A stretch of 15,232 bases of DNA from DATJQF01 sp035505995 (GCA_035505995.1 DATJQF010000259.1:1-15232), one strand, 5' to 3'. Numbered from the stretch's first letter, positions 6,908 through 15,232 are shown. The notes: generated by a model from the sequence alone, not told the origin. Numbers and translations are program-made.

Positions 6908-6942
6908 TTGATAGGAAATTCCTGCCTGTTTTCATACTTTTG
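6908..6942 (+). promoter_or_regulatory. Promoter for the nucleotide-sugar operon
   Basis: TACTTTTG (6935-6942) fits the TAnnTTTG element and TTG (6908-6910) could be the -33 box. The 24-base spacer is a little longer than the usual 19-21. The expected start near 6949 leaves a leader of about 19 bases to the ugd ATG, with no Shine-Dalgarno but an A/T-rich run. It lies back to back with the AHSA1 promoter in a 171-base intergenic region. Confidence 0.55.
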
Positions 6943-6967
6943 CGGAAAAATAATTACATAAATCGCT

Positions 6968-8302
6968 ATGAAAATCTCTATAGTCGGAACCGGTTATGTA
7001 GGATTAGTGACCGGAACCTGTTTCGCGGAAGTCGGAATTGATGTTACCTGCGTCGATATTGACGAAAAGAAAATCCATAACCTCAAGAAAGGTATTATCC
7101 CTATTTATGAGCCGGGACTGGAGGAGATGGTCCACCGGAACAAGGAAAAGGGCCGCCTGCACTTTACCACCAACCTGGCGGAAGCCCTGGTCGGCTGCGA
7201 AGTGATCTTCAATGCGGTCGGGACCCCGCCGGACGAAGACGGCAGCGCGGATCTCCAGTACGTGCTCGCCGTGGCCAGGGAGATCGGCCGGCATATGAAG
7301 GATTACCTGCTGGTCGTTACGAAAAGCACGGTCCCGGTCGGAACCGCGGAAAAAGTGAAAGCCGCGATCCGCGAGGAGCTGAATAAAAGACAATCCGCGC
7401 TGGAGTTCGATGTCGCCTCCAACCCCGAGTTCCTGAAGGAAGGAGCGGCCATCGATGATTTCCTCCGTCCCGACCGCATCGTGATCGGGCTGGATTCCGA
7501 ACGGGCCGAGGAACTGATGAAGAAGCTCTACAAGCCCTTTACCCTGAACGGCCACCCGGTGATCTTCATGGATATCACGTCGGCGGAAATGACCAAGTAT
7601 GTGGCAAATGCCATGCTGGCGACCAAGATCAGCTTCATGAACGACGTGGCCAACCTCTGCGAGATCGTGGGGGCCGATGTGAACAAGGTGCGCAAGGGGA
7701 TCGGGACCGATTCCAGGATCGGGCCGAAATTCATCTATCCCGGCGTCGGGTACGGCGGAAGCTGCTTCCCGAAAGATGTCAAAGCCCTCATCAAGACAGG
7801 TCAGGAGTACAAATACGACCTGCGCGTGCTGAAAGCCGTGGAAGACGTGAATGAGGACCAGAAGGCGATCCTGTACGAGAAGGTATTGCATCACTATGGC
7901 TTTAACCTGAAAGGAAAGACCATTGCGCTGTGGGGACTCTCCTTTAAGCCGCAGACCGACGATATGCGGGAGGCCCCTTCCCTGGTACTGATCCGGAAAC
8001 TGAAAGAATCCGGAGCCAAAGTGAAAGCCTATGACCCGGTCGCTATTCCTGAGGCCAAGCGGATCCTGGGAAACCAGGTCGAGTTTGCCTCGGATCCCTA
8101 CGACGCGCTGAAAGGCGCCGATTGCCTGATGCTCGTCACCGAATGGCCGGAATTCAGGGTCCCTGATCTTGACCGCGTAAAGAAGCAGCTTAAAGATCCC
8201 GTCATCTTTGACGGCCGGAATATTTTCGATGCGGCGAACATGAAAGCCCTGGGGTTCATGTATTACTGCATCGGGATCCGGGCCGAAAAATCAACCGCAT
8301 GA
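6968..8302 (+). CDS. ugd: UDP-glucose 6-dehydrogenase
   Basis: 444-residue NAD-dependent enzyme that oxidises UDP-glucose twice to UDP-glucuronate. The N-terminal Rossmann motif is VGTGYVG (6-12), ending in the acidic VDID (29-32). The central helix carries K220 (K in SAEMTKYVANA). The catalytic cysteine is C266 in YGGSCFPKD. The C-terminal UDP-binding domain contains WGLSFKPQTDDMREAPS, the usual signature. Length is normal for the family. It is first in an operon: its stop overlaps the next gene's ATG by 4 bases (ATGA), and that next gene uses its product. Expected to be cytosolic, feeding glycan synthesis. All key residues are intact. Confidence 0.97.
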   Translation: MKISIVGTGYVGLVTGTCFAEVGIDVTCVDIDEKKIHNLKKGIIPIYEPGLEEMVHRNKEKGRLHFTTNLAEALVGCEVIFNAVGTPPDEDGSADLQYVLAVAREIGRHMKDYLLVVTKSTVPVGTAEKVKAAIREELNKRQSALEFDVASNPEFLKEGAAIDDFLRPDRIVIGLDSERAEELMKKLYKPFTLNGHPVIFMDITSAEMTKYVANAMLATKISFMNDVANLCEIVGADVNKVRKGIGTDSRIGPKFIYPGVGYGGSCFPKDVKALIKTGQEYKYDLRVLKAVEDVNEDQKAILYEKVLHHYGFNLKGKTIALWGLSFKPQTDDMREAPSLVLIRKLKESGAKVKAYDPVAIPEAKRILGNQVEFASDPYDALKGADCLMLVTEWPEFRVPDLDRVKKQLKDPVIFDGRNIFDAANMKALGFMYYCIGIRAEKSTA

Positions 8303-9246
8303 AAAAGAAGATCCTGGTTACCGGCGGAGCCGGCTTCCTTGGCTCCCACCTTTGCGAAAGACTGCTGAAGGAAGGGAATGAAGTGGTTTGCCTGGATAAT
8401 TACTTTACCGGGCAGAAGCAGAATGTCGTTCACCTGCTGGAGCATCCTTATTTCGAACTGATCCGCCACGACGTGACCATGCCCTTTTTTATCGAGGTGG
8501 ATGAGATCTATAACCTGGCCTGCCCGGCCTCGCCGATCCATTACCAGTATAACCCGATCAAGACGGTGAAGACCTCGGTGATGGGAGCGATCAATATGCT
8601 GGGCCTGGCCAAGCGGATCAGGGCGAAGGTCCTGCAGGCCTCCACCAGCGAGGTGTACGGGGATCCGCTGGAGCATCCGCAGACGGAATCCTACTGGGGC
8701 CATGTGAACCCCATCGGCGAGCGGGCCTGCTACGACGAAGGGAAACGGGCTGCCGAAACGCTCTTTGTGAATTACCACAAGCAGAATAACGTGCGGATCA
8801 AGATCGTCCGCATCTTCAATACGTACGGTCCGCGCATGCATCCCAACGACGGCCGGGTGGTCTCGAATTTCATCGTGCAGGCGCTCCAGGGCAAGGATAT
8901 CACGGTGTACGGCGACGGCTCCCAGACCCGCAGCTTCTGCTATGCCGACGACCTCATCGATGGGCTTATCCGGATGATGGGTACCCCGGAAAGCTTTACA
9001 GGACCCGTAAACATGGGCAATCCGAAAGAATTCACCATCCTGGAGCTGGCGGAGAAAGTGATCCGGATGACGCATTCCAAATCCAGGATCATCTTCCGGC
9101 CGCTGCCTGCCGATGACCCGGTCCAGCGGCAGCCGGATATCTCGGTCGCCCGCAGGGAGCTTGGGTGGGAACCGTCTGTCCAGCTCGAAGAAGGTCTCAA
9201 AAAGACCATCGCTTACTTTAAGTCCGTGATCCAGCAACCAGCCTGA
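8299..9246 (+). CDS. uxs: UDP-glucuronate decarboxylase (UDP-xylose synthase)
   Basis: 315-residue extended short-chain dehydrogenase. It has the NAD motif TGGAGFLGSH (8-17), a Ser/Thr catalytic segment STSEVYGDP (115-123), and the YxxxK pair Y145/K149 in YDEGKRAAE. The segment NLACPASPIHYQ (72-83) and RIFNTYGPRMHPNDGRVVSNF (in the mid-protein) are typical of UDP-glucuronate decarboxylases as opposed to 4-epimerases. It converts UDP-glucuronate to UDP-xylose with release of CO2, so it continues directly from the preceding enzyme, whose gene it overlaps by 4 bases. It lacks the N-terminal membrane segment of animal forms and should be cytosolic. The symbol follows the general name for the family; arnA-like or epimerase activities are less likely. 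Confidence 0.93.
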   Translation: MKKKILVTGGAGFLGSHLCERLLKEGNEVVCLDNYFTGQKQNVVHLLEHPYFELIRHDVTMPFFIEVDEIYNLACPASPIHYQYNPIKTVKTSVMGAINMLGLAKRIRAKVLQASTSEVYGDPLEHPQTESYWGHVNPIGERACYDEGKRAAETLFVNYHKQNNVRIKIVRIFNTYGPRMHPNDGRVVSNFIVQALQGKDITVYGDGSQTRSFCYADDLIDGLIRMMGTPESFTGPVNMGNPKEFTILELAEKVIRMTHSKSRIIFRPLPADDPVQRQPDISVARRELGWEPSVQLEEGLKKTIAYFKSVIQQPA

Positions 9247-9253
9247 AACAGTT

Positions 9254-10126
9254 ATGGAAATCATTGTCACCGGGGCGAACGGCCAGCTCGGACAGGAATT
9301 CCGGGAACTGGGCGTGCGCTATCCCGATTACCGGTTCACCTTCATCGACATGGCCGACCTGGATCTCACCGACGAGAGGAGATCGGTCAGTTACTTTGAA
9401 CGTACCCCCTTCCAGGTGATCATCAATTGCGCGGCCTATACGGCGGTGGATAAAGCGGAAAAGGAAAGCATGGCGGCGCTGGAAATGAATGCCACGGTGC
9501 CGGGCCGGCTGGCCAGGCTCGCCGCCGCCAAAGGGGCGCTGATCATCCATTTTTCAACCGATTACGTATTCAACGGCCTGAAAAAGCATCCCTATACCGA
9601 GGAAGATCCCACGCAGCCCATTTCGATATACGGAGCCACCAAGAACCAGGGAGAACAGGAGATCCGGAAACAGGCGAAAAAAGGGATCATTATCCGGACT
9701 TCGTGGCTGTTCTCCCCGTTTGGGAACAATTTTGTCAGGACGATCCTGGCTAAGGCGAAAGAAGGCAATCCCCTGCGGGTGGTGTGCGACCAGGCGGGAA
9801 CGCCAACCTATGCCCGCGATCTTGCCGCCATGGTGCTCGACCTGCTCCCCTCCTTCCTGAAAAAGGAAAATGTGGAAACCTATCATTATTCAAACGAGGG
9901 GGAAACCAACTGGTACCATTTTGCAAAAAAGATCATCCGGTACTCGGGGATCCGGTGCAAAGTGTCCTCCATCTATACCGGGGATTATCCGACCGCTGCC
10001 ATTCGCCCTCCTTATGCGGTGCTGAGCAAAGATAAGATCCGGAAGGAGTTCGGCATCGGGATCCCCCACTGGAAGGACAGCCTGGAGGATTGCATCGCCC
10101 GGCTGAGGATGAAAGGAGACCTTTGA
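9254..10126 (+). CDS. rmlD: dTDP-4-dehydrorhamnose reductase
   Basis: 290-residue short-chain reductase of the RmlD/RfbD family. It shows the cofactor motif TGANGQLG (6-13), INCAAYTAVDKAE (57-69), STDYVFNG (101-108) and the catalytic YxxxK in YGATK (Y126, K130). It reduces dTDP-4-dehydro-L-rhamnose to dTDP-L-rhamnose. It follows uxs by 7 bases, so it probably belongs to the same operon. The other rhamnose genes (rmlA, rmlB, rmlC) are not in this window, which is unusual since they often cluster. Either they lie elsewhere or this copy serves a different NDP-sugar. The family assignment is firm; the exact substrate is less so. Confidence 0.92.
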   Translation: MEIIVTGANGQLGQEFRELGVRYPDYRFTFIDMADLDLTDERRSVSYFERTPFQVIINCAAYTAVDKAEKESMAALEMNATVPGRLARLAAAKGALIIHFSTDYVFNGLKKHPYTEEDPTQPISIYGATKNQGEQEIRKQAKKGIIIRTSWLFSPFGNNFVRTILAKAKEGNPLRVVCDQAGTPTYARDLAAMVLDLLPSFLKKENVETYHYSNEGETNWYHFAKKIIRYSGIRCKVSSIYTGDYPTAAIRPPYAVLSKDKIRKEFGIGIPHWKDSLEDCIARLRMKGDL

Positions 10127-10182
10127 TTTACGATTGCATCATGGATCCCTGATTTTTGACGGATGGTTAAAACAATATCGAT

Positions 10183-10204
10183 TAATTATTTACGTAAATA
10201 ATTA
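10183..10204. repeat. 22-bp perfect palindrome upstream of pgm
   Basis: TAATTATTTAC followed directly by its exact reverse complement GTAAATAATTA, with no spacer and the axis between 10193 and 10194. It ends 23 bases before the pgm ATG. Uninterrupted symmetry suggests a binding site for a dimeric regulator rather than an RNA hairpin, since a stem without a loop would not fold cleanly. It is not followed by a T-run, so a terminator is unlikely. The 101-base gap around it otherwise holds TTGAC (10156-10160) but no clear -7 element. Confidence 0.6.
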
Positions 10205-10227
10205 CCGCATAATCCCAATCACCCTGA

Positions 10228-11973
10228 ATGACCGCAAAAGAAATTGATCCTGTTGTCCTCGCCCGTGCCGGTGCATGGCTGAAGGGGAATTTTGATGAGG
10301 AGACCAGATCCCGTGTCCGGGACATGATGGAAAACAACCCCGTGGAGCTGACGGACGCATTTTACCGCGACCTGGAATTCGGGACCGGGGGATTGCGGGG
10401 CATCATGGGTGCCGGCACCAACCGGATGAACCGGTACACCGTGGGCATGGCTACGCAGGGATTGGCGAACTACCTGAAGAAGATGTTTCCCGGGTCACTG
10501 CCGGTTAAAGTGGCCGTTTCCTTCGACAGCCGGAACCACAGCCGGGAATTTGCCGGGATCTGTGCCCAAGTCTTCGCCGCCAACGGATTCCAGGTATATC
10601 TTTTTGACGACCTCCGCCCGACCCCCGAGCTCTCATTCGCGATCCGCCACCTGAAGTGCCGGAGCGGAGTGATGATCACTGCATCGCACAATCCGAAGGA
10701 ATATAACGGATATAAAGCTTACTGGGAAGATGGAGCCCAGCTGATCGCCCCGCATGATGAGAACGTCATCGCGGAAGTTCAGAAGATCACCACGATCGAT
10801 GACGTCAAATGGTCGGGGAATGAAGGGAATATCCGGATGATCGGAAGGGAAATTGACGAGGTTTACCTGGAACGGATCAAATCCCTCTCCATGATCCCGG
10901 ATATCATCCGGAAGAAGCAGGATATGGTCATTGTCTATACTCCTTTGCACGGAACGGGAAGGACGCTGGTGCCGCAGGCACTGGCTTCTTTCGGGTTCAG
11001 GAATGTCAGGATCGTGGAGGAGCAGGCCACTGCCGACGGAAATTTCCCCACCGTACTTTCTCCGAACCCGGAGGAGCCCAAAGCCCTTGAACTCGCCATT
11101 AAAAAAGCAACCGCCACCGGTGCGGATCTGGTGCTGGCCACCGATCCGGATGCCGACCGGGTGGGGATCGCCGTAAAAAACCATAAGGGGGAATTTATCC
11201 TGCTCAACGGGAACCAGACGGCTGCCCTGCTTTTCTATTATGTGCTGACAAAATGGAATGAGAACGGCCGGCTGACGGGCAGGGAATATATTGTGAAGAC
11301 GATCGTGACGACGGACCTGCTGGCCGAAATTGCAAGGCATTTCAAGGTGGAATGCGTGGAGGTCCTTACCGGGTTCAAATTCATCGCCGATATCATCCGG
11401 CGCCGGGAAGGCAAGCAGCAATTCATCATCGGCGGGGAAGAAAGCTTTGGCTACCTGGTGGGGGACTTTGTCCGGGATAAGGACGCGGTCTCCTCGTGTG
11501 CCATGATCGCGGAGGCAGCCGCCTGGATGGCGGATCAGGGAAAGACCCTGTATGACCTCCTGCTGCAGATCTACTCTGAATTCGGATGCTACCGGGAGAA
11601 GCTTCTTTCGGTGACCCGCAAAGGGCAATCGGGCGCCGGGGAGATCCGCAACATGATGGTGAACTACCGGACACACCCGATGGAATCGATCGCCGGCTCG
11701 AGGGTGATCGCGATCCGTGATCTGCAAAGCCTGAAAGAACAGGATAGGATCACGGGTAAGGTGAAAGATATCCTGCTTCCGCCCTCGGACGTGCTTCAGT
11801 TCCTGCTGGAAGACGGGAGCAAGGTCAGCGTCCGTCCTTCCGGAACGGAACCGAAGATCAAATTTTACTTTGGCGTCCGCTCCGAACCCGCCGGAAAGAC
11901 CGGGATCGAAGAGACCGAAGCCCTGCTGGACGACCGGATCAAAAAAATCATAACCTCCCTGGACCTTGAATGA
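10228..11973 (+). CDS. pgm: Phosphoglucomutase/phosphomannomutase (alpha-D-phosphohexomutase)
   Basis: 581-residue enzyme of the alpha-D-phosphohexomutase superfamily, of the longer type with an N-terminal extension (as in PgcA/PGM2). All four functional sites are visible: catalytic phosphoserine S153 in TASHNP, metal-binding DPDADR (D306, D308, D310), the sugar-binding loop GGEESFGY (402-409), and the C-terminal phosphate loop RPSGTEPK (536-543). It interconverts glucose-6-phosphate and glucose-1-phosphate (or the mannose equivalents), the entry to UDP-glucose for Ugd. It is separated from rmlD by 101 bases with a 22-bp palindrome, so it may be separately transcribed. The outer-membrane protein gene follows after 21 bases. 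Confidence 0.94.
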   Translation: MTAKEIDPVVLARAGAWLKGNFDEETRSRVRDMMENNPVELTDAFYRDLEFGTGGLRGIMGAGTNRMNRYTVGMATQGLANYLKKMFPGSLPVKVAVSFDSRNHSREFAGICAQVFAANGFQVYLFDDLRPTPELSFAIRHLKCRSGVMITASHNPKEYNGYKAYWEDGAQLIAPHDENVIAEVQKITTIDDVKWSGNEGNIRMIGREIDEVYLERIKSLSMIPDIIRKKQDMVIVYTPLHGTGRTLVPQALASFGFRNVRIVEEQATADGNFPTVLSPNPEEPKALELAIKKATATGADLVLATDPDADRVGIAVKNHKGEFILLNGNQTAALLFYYVLTKWNENGRLTGREYIVKTIVTTDLLAEIARHFKVECVEVLTGFKFIADIIRRREGKQQFIIGGEESFGYLVGDFVRDKDAVSSCAMIAEAAAWMADQGKTLYDLLLQIYSEFGCYREKLLSVTRKGQSGAGEIRNMMVNYRTHPMESIAGSRVIAIRDLQSLKEQDRITGKVKDILLPPSDVLQFLLEDGSKVSVRPSGTEPKIKFYFGVRSEPAGKTGIEETEALLDDRIKKIITSLDLE

Positions 11974-11994
11974 TCCTGCCGTACCCCCTATGGA

Positions 11995-13887
11995 ATGGAC
12001 ACATCTGCTGAACGTCCGGTGCTCTTGGGAACCCTCCTGTTCCTCGCTTTCTTCTTGATTCCCCGGATCGCAACGCCTGCTGCCTCGCCGGAAGATCCTG
12101 CCGCCAGGGACACTACCCGCTCAAAGCTCAGCAGCACCGCGAAGTCGCAGATATTTTACGATTCGATTTATCATAAATTTCAGCGGGGAAAATTTTCCCG
12201 CCTGCTGTATAATCTGGCTTTCGTAGCGCCGCCGGAACCCACCCTGCCCGACAGCGTTCAGAAGGTCAAGGCGGTTGATCCGTACCTGAAGTACCATGGC
12301 AAAGTGATCCGCTCGGTCCGCATTATGACCCTCGGACCGTTTGGTCCCACCCCGGTGGATACGGGGGCAACGGCCCGGACCGCCGCCGGAAGGGCCCTGA
12401 ACAGCGTACATATCACCACCCGGAAATACATCATCCGCAGGCAGCTTCTTTTCAAAAAAGGCGATACCCTGGACCCGGTGAAAATGTCGGATAATCTAAG
12501 GATCCTCCGGGAACTTCCCTCGATCCATACGGCAAGGATGATCGTCACGCAGCCGGATCCCGCTATCGATTCGGTGGATGTGCTGGTGATCACCCAGGAT
12601 GTTTGGTCCATCGGGTTCGACATCCCCGTTATCACGATGGACCGGCTCGTATTCCGACTCTATGATGCAAACTTCCTGGGGTTGAGCGACCGTTTCACCA
12701 GCACGTTTTCCATGGAGCTGGACCGCGCCCCGTTCTTCCGGTACGACGGGGCTTCTTATACGTACACAAATATCGCCGGAAGCTATATTGATGCCAACGG
12801 GCATTTTAACTTCGACGATGACGGCAACGTGAATTTCGGGGGCGGACTGCAGCGGGCATTCTTCGCCACCCATACCCGCTGGGCGGGAGGAGCCGATTTT
12901 GAGTATAACCGGGCCGTGTTTAACCCGGAACAGACTTCCCCCGAGATAAGCTATTTCACCGATCAAAATCTTTGGGTGGGAGAAGCTTTCCCGCTGAAAA
13001 AGGTGTCCCTCCCCACCCGTTTCATCCTGTCGGAGGCAGCCTACTGGCGGAACTTCCTTTCCCGGCCGCCGGTTACCGCAGATTCCAATTCGGCCTTCTT
13101 TAACCGGTTGCAGTTGCTCATCAGTGCCTCGTTCTCGAGGAATAATTACTATATCACCGATTACCTGTTCCGGTTCGGGATCCCGGAAAATGTGCCGTAC
13201 GGCAGGCTCGTCCAGCTGACCCTGGGTAAGGACTGGAATGACTTCTATTCCCGGTATTACGGAGGGATCACCTTGTCGGTCGGGAACTATGTGGGACCCA
13301 ACGGATATCTTTCCGGCTCCCTGCGGTTCGGGGGATTCCTCCACGACGCTTCCCTGGAGGATGCGGTCTTCAAGGCGCAATGCATCTTTATCTCGCCGCT
13401 TGTGTACAGCGCCGATAAACGATACCGGCTCAGGTTCTTTGTTACGAATGATTACAAGGCCGGGATCAACTTCCGCCTGAGCAACCACAGCATGGCGGAC
13501 ATCAATCAGGATATCTCTGTTTCCCGGTATACCAGCGATACGGTTTTTCGCGGGACCCAGATCCTGGCCGGAGGCTTCCGGGCTATCCTGTATTCCCCCT
13601 GGTTCTTCTATGGTTTCCGGTTTGCCCTGATGTTCAACCTGCAGGCGGGATTTATAGCCGATCAAAACCAGGAGTTGTTCCATCAGCCGCTGCTGGCGGG
13701 CATCGGAACAGGTATTTACATCCGCAACGACAACCTCATATTTCCTACTCTCACGATTTCCTTTTATTTTTATCCCAATCATCCGCCGGGGGTTCCCTGG
13801 TTCCAGGTCAATTTCCTGGAATATGCATCGTTCAATATCCCGGACTTCAACGTTTCCAGTCCTCACACGGAAACATTGGAAAACTGA
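11995..13887 (+). CDS. Outer-membrane beta-barrel protein with POTRA-like domain (BamA/TamA-like)
   Basis: 630 residues. A hydrophobic N-terminal export signal (LLGTLLFLAFFLIPRIA) is followed by a low-complexity stretch. A POTRA-like unit spans about 96-206: KVIRSVRIM (strand), RKYIIRRQLLFKKGD, the helix PVKMSDNLRILRELP, and the strand pair TARMIV and SVDVLVITQDVWSI. From about 215 on, the sequence alternates polar and aromatic residues with many Tyr/Phe/Trp/Gly-rich strands (RFTSTFSMEL, YTYTNIAGSY, NVNFGGGLQRAF, up to LTISFYFYPNHP), typical of a transmembrane barrel. With only one POTRA it is smaller than BamA, and it may be a distant Omp85 member of unknown substrate. Position after pgm and the sugar genes hints at a role in surface assembly, but this is inference. 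The start at 11995 was chosen for the frame that gives the signal peptide. Confidence 0.8.
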   Translation: MDTSAERPVLLGTLLFLAFFLIPRIATPAASPEDPAARDTTRSKLSSTAKSQIFYDSIYHKFQRGKFSRLLYNLAFVAPPEPTLPDSVQKVKAVDPYLKYHGKVIRSVRIMTLGPFGPTPVDTGATARTAAGRALNSVHITTRKYIIRRQLLFKKGDTLDPVKMSDNLRILRELPSIHTARMIVTQPDPAIDSVDVLVITQDVWSIGFDIPVITMDRLVFRLYDANFLGLSDRFTSTFSMELDRAPFFRYDGASYTYTNIAGSYIDANGHFNFDDDGNVNFGGGLQRAFFATHTRWAGGADFEYNRAVFNPEQTSPEISYFTDQNLWVGEAFPLKKVSLPTRFILSEAAYWRNFLSRPPVTADSNSAFFNRLQLLISASFSRNNYYITDYLFRFGIPENVPYGRLVQLTLGKDWNDFYSRYYGGITLSVGNYVGPNGYLSGSLRFGGFLHDASLEDAVFKAQCIFISPLVYSADKRYRLRFFVTNDYKAGINFRLSNHSMADINQDISVSRYTSDTVFRGTQILAGGFRAILYSPWFFYGFRFALMFNLQAGFIADQNQELFHQPLLAGIGTGIYIRNDNLIFPTLTISFYFYPNHPPGVPWFQVNFLEYASFNIPDFNVSSPHTETLEN

Positions 13888-13897
13888 ATTTAATCTA

Positions 13898-14470
13898 ATG
13901 TCTATGAATTCGGAAGCGCAACCTGCCTCAGCAGACCCGGTGGAATCCAGGAAAGTCCTGGAGATGGTGACGGTCTCCAACGATTTCTGCCTGTTCCTGG
14001 AAAAGGCAGACGATTATTCAAAACAGCAGATCCTGGAATACCTGCAGAAAGTCCTCCCGTTGATTTACCTCAAAGCCTCCCTGTTGCCGGTCATCCGGGT
14101 GGAGGATGAGGATGCCACCGAGCATTTTGTAACGGAAGAGCAATGGGAGGATCTGTTCAACCTGCTGCGCGGAAAACTCGGGGAGGAGGATGTCTATTAT
14201 TTCATCGACCATCACGAAAGAAGCAGCACCGATGCCGTGAAAGCAAGCCTGGCCGAGAACATTACGGATATATACCAGGATCTGAAAGACTTCATCCTGT
14301 TGTATCAGAAACCGCTCAGGACCTTCCGGGAGAATGCGGTCCGCGACTGCCGGGAGCTGTTCGAAACCCGTTTCGGATTCCGCATCGTGAACAGTCATGC
14401 GGCCATCCATTACCTGCTAAACCGGGAAGGGGAAAAAGCAGATGTATCGGATCTGCCGGATCCGCTCTGA
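13898..14470 (+). CDS. DUF5063-like protein of unknown function
   Basis: 190-residue cytosolic protein, mostly helical and acidic with no signal or membrane segment. From memory it resembles DUF5063 proteins of Bacteroidota; recognisable segments are FCLFLEKADDYSKQQILEYL, VLPLIYLKASLLP, VTEEQWEDLFNLL, ENITDIYQDLKDFILLYQ and RENAVRDCRELFETRFG. The function is not known to me. The start is placed at the ATG at 13898 (protein MSMNSEAQ), 10 bases after the preceding stop. The frame is open further upstream, but that part lies inside the barrel gene and encodes no conserved sequence. It probably shares a transcript with the barrel gene. Its stop is 1 base from the stop of the convergent TPR gene. 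Confidence 0.78.
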   Translation: MSMNSEAQPASADPVESRKVLEMVTVSNDFCLFLEKADDYSKQQILEYLQKVLPLIYLKASLLPVIRVEDEDATEHFVTEEQWEDLFNLLRGKLGEEDVYYFIDHHERSSTDAVKASLAENITDIYQDLKDFILLYQKPLRTFRENAVRDCRELFETRFGFRIVNSHAAIHYLLNREGEKADVSDLPDPL

Positions 14471-14471
14471 G

Positions 14472-15232
14472 CTACCTGCCCTGCTGAACCTTGTCGAGAC
14501 GATTCAGTCCTTCCACCGCCTTCTCATAGTTGGGATGCAGCTGCAGCGCCTTTTGATAATCGGCCGCCGCTTTGGCGTAGTCTTTTTTCAGCTCATAAGC
14601 ATATCCCCGGTTGAACCAGGCTTCCACCCATACCGGGTCCCGTTTCAGTGCCTGGGAGAAATAATAGACGGCCTTGTCGAAATCATGAAGGTAGACCAGG
14701 TAGATATACCCGGTGTTGTACGGTGCATTCCGGTAGGTGGTATCCACCCTGGAAAGGAGGTCATAGGTTTGTAACGCCAACCCGTACTGGCCGGTCTCCT
14801 GGTAAAACATGCCCAGCATATACAGGGCTTCCCGGGAACCGGGACGAAGGGCGATCGCATTTTTCAGGTATCCGGCAGCCAGGGGATCCTTCTTCAGGGC
14901 CAGCAATTCTCCCAGCTGCACCAGCACATCGTAATTCTTCTGATCCATGCTGTTTGCCTGCAGCAGGTCGCTGACGGCATGAAGCGTATCGCCAGTTTCC
15001 AGCAGGGCCAGTGCATGAATGTAATAGGCAACCGGGTTGTTGGGCCGGTTCCGGATGGCTTGCTGCACAAACCCGTTCGTTCCCTGGTAATCCCGCTGGA
15101 TCAGGCACAGACGGGCCGACTTGAGCAGGGCATCGTTATTGGAAGGATCCAGCTCCAGGGCTTTTTTCAGCGCCCCGCCGGCAGGATCCGGCTGCCCCAT
15201 CAGCAGGTAGATGTCGGACAGGGTGATATAAT
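14472..15232 (-). CDS. TPR-repeat protein, N-terminal part outside the window
   Basis: The visible 253 residues are almost wholly tetratricopeptide repeats, about seven of them. Clear examples are AGGALKKALELDPSNNDAL, LVQLGELLALKKDPLAAGYL, ALYMLGMFYQETGQYGLAL and WFNRGYAYELKKDYAKAAADY. The protein ends in NRLDKVQQGR. The frame stays open to the last base of the window, where it reads TLSDIYLLMGQ, itself part of a TPR; the ATG at 15200 is therefore internal and the true start lies beyond. TPR arrays are protein-interaction scaffolds; in this phylum many are exported or lipoproteins, but the N-terminus is not seen, so location is unknown. It is convergent with the DUF5063-like gene with a single base between stops. 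Confidence 0.9.
   Translation of the reverse strand, partial: YITLSDIYLLMGQPDPAGGALKKALELDPSNNDALLKSARLCLIQRDYQGTNGFVQQAIRNRPNNPVAYYIHALALLETGDTLHAVSDLLQANSMDQKNYDVLVQLGELLALKKDPLAAGYLKNAIALRPGSREALYMLGMFYQETGQYGLALQTYDLLSRVDTTYRNAPYNTGYIYLVYLHDFDKAVYYFSQALKRDPVWVEAWFNRGYAYELKKDYAKAAADYQKALQLHPNYEKAVEGLNRLDKVQQGR

Noticed and set aside
13823..13897. Upstream extension of the DUF5063-like gene
   Set aside because: The extra 25 codons lie within the barrel gene's 3' end and encode no conserved sequence; the ATG at 13898 directly after that gene's stop is the better start.
12496..13980. Minus-strand open frame of 494 codons opposite the barrel gene
   Set aside because: No recognisable motif, and it overlaps a gene with a signal peptide, POTRA-like domain and barrel strands; a frame left open by codon bias.

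Overview
The window looks like a chromosomal segment of a moderately GC-rich member of the Bacteroidota, perhaps Chitinophagales-like; the lineage below phylum is a guess. The evidence is the recurring promoter hexamer-like element TAnnTTTG upstream of several genes, the general lack of Shine-Dalgarno sequences, the protein families present (DUF5063-like, POTRA/outer-membrane barrel, AHSA1), and short repeats that I associate with this phylum.

Left block (1-5900): a DNA-damage mutagenesis locus. A LexA-like self-cleaving repressor (HTH plus S24 peptidase, 5083-5886, +) is divergent from a tight operon of a Y-family DNA polymerase (dinB-like, 3072-4217, -) and a short DnaE-type alpha subunit (30-3068, -, 3 bases downstream of dinB). 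A REP-associated tyrosine transposase (RAYT, 4238-4948, -) sits between repressor and polymerases, ending 20 bases before dinB. The RAYT carries a 30-base tandem repeat and a REP-like hairpin inside its own reading frame. The dnaE gene carries two further in-frame repeat-like inserts.

Middle block (5900-6970): a small exported protein of unknown function (5961-6398, +) convergent with an AHSA1/SRPBCC protein (6407-6796, -). A divergent promoter region follows.

Right block (6968-12000): a nucleotide-sugar operon, ugd (UDP-glucose dehydrogenase), uxs (UDP-glucuronate decarboxylase) and rmlD (dTDP-4-dehydrorhamnose reductase), then a phospho-sugar mutase (pgm) behind a 101-base gap that holds a 22-bp perfect palindrome. 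Together the mutase, Ugd and Uxs cover glucose-6-P to UDP-xylose except for the UTP-glucose-1-P uridylyltransferase step. RmlD adds the last step of dTDP-rhamnose. This points to surface polysaccharide or glycan synthesis.

Far right (11995-15232): a POTRA plus beta-barrel outer-membrane protein, a DUF5063-like cytosolic protein, and on the other strand a TPR-repeat protein cut off by the window edge. No rRNA, tRNA or CRISPR array was seen. No gap between genes exceeds 300 bases.
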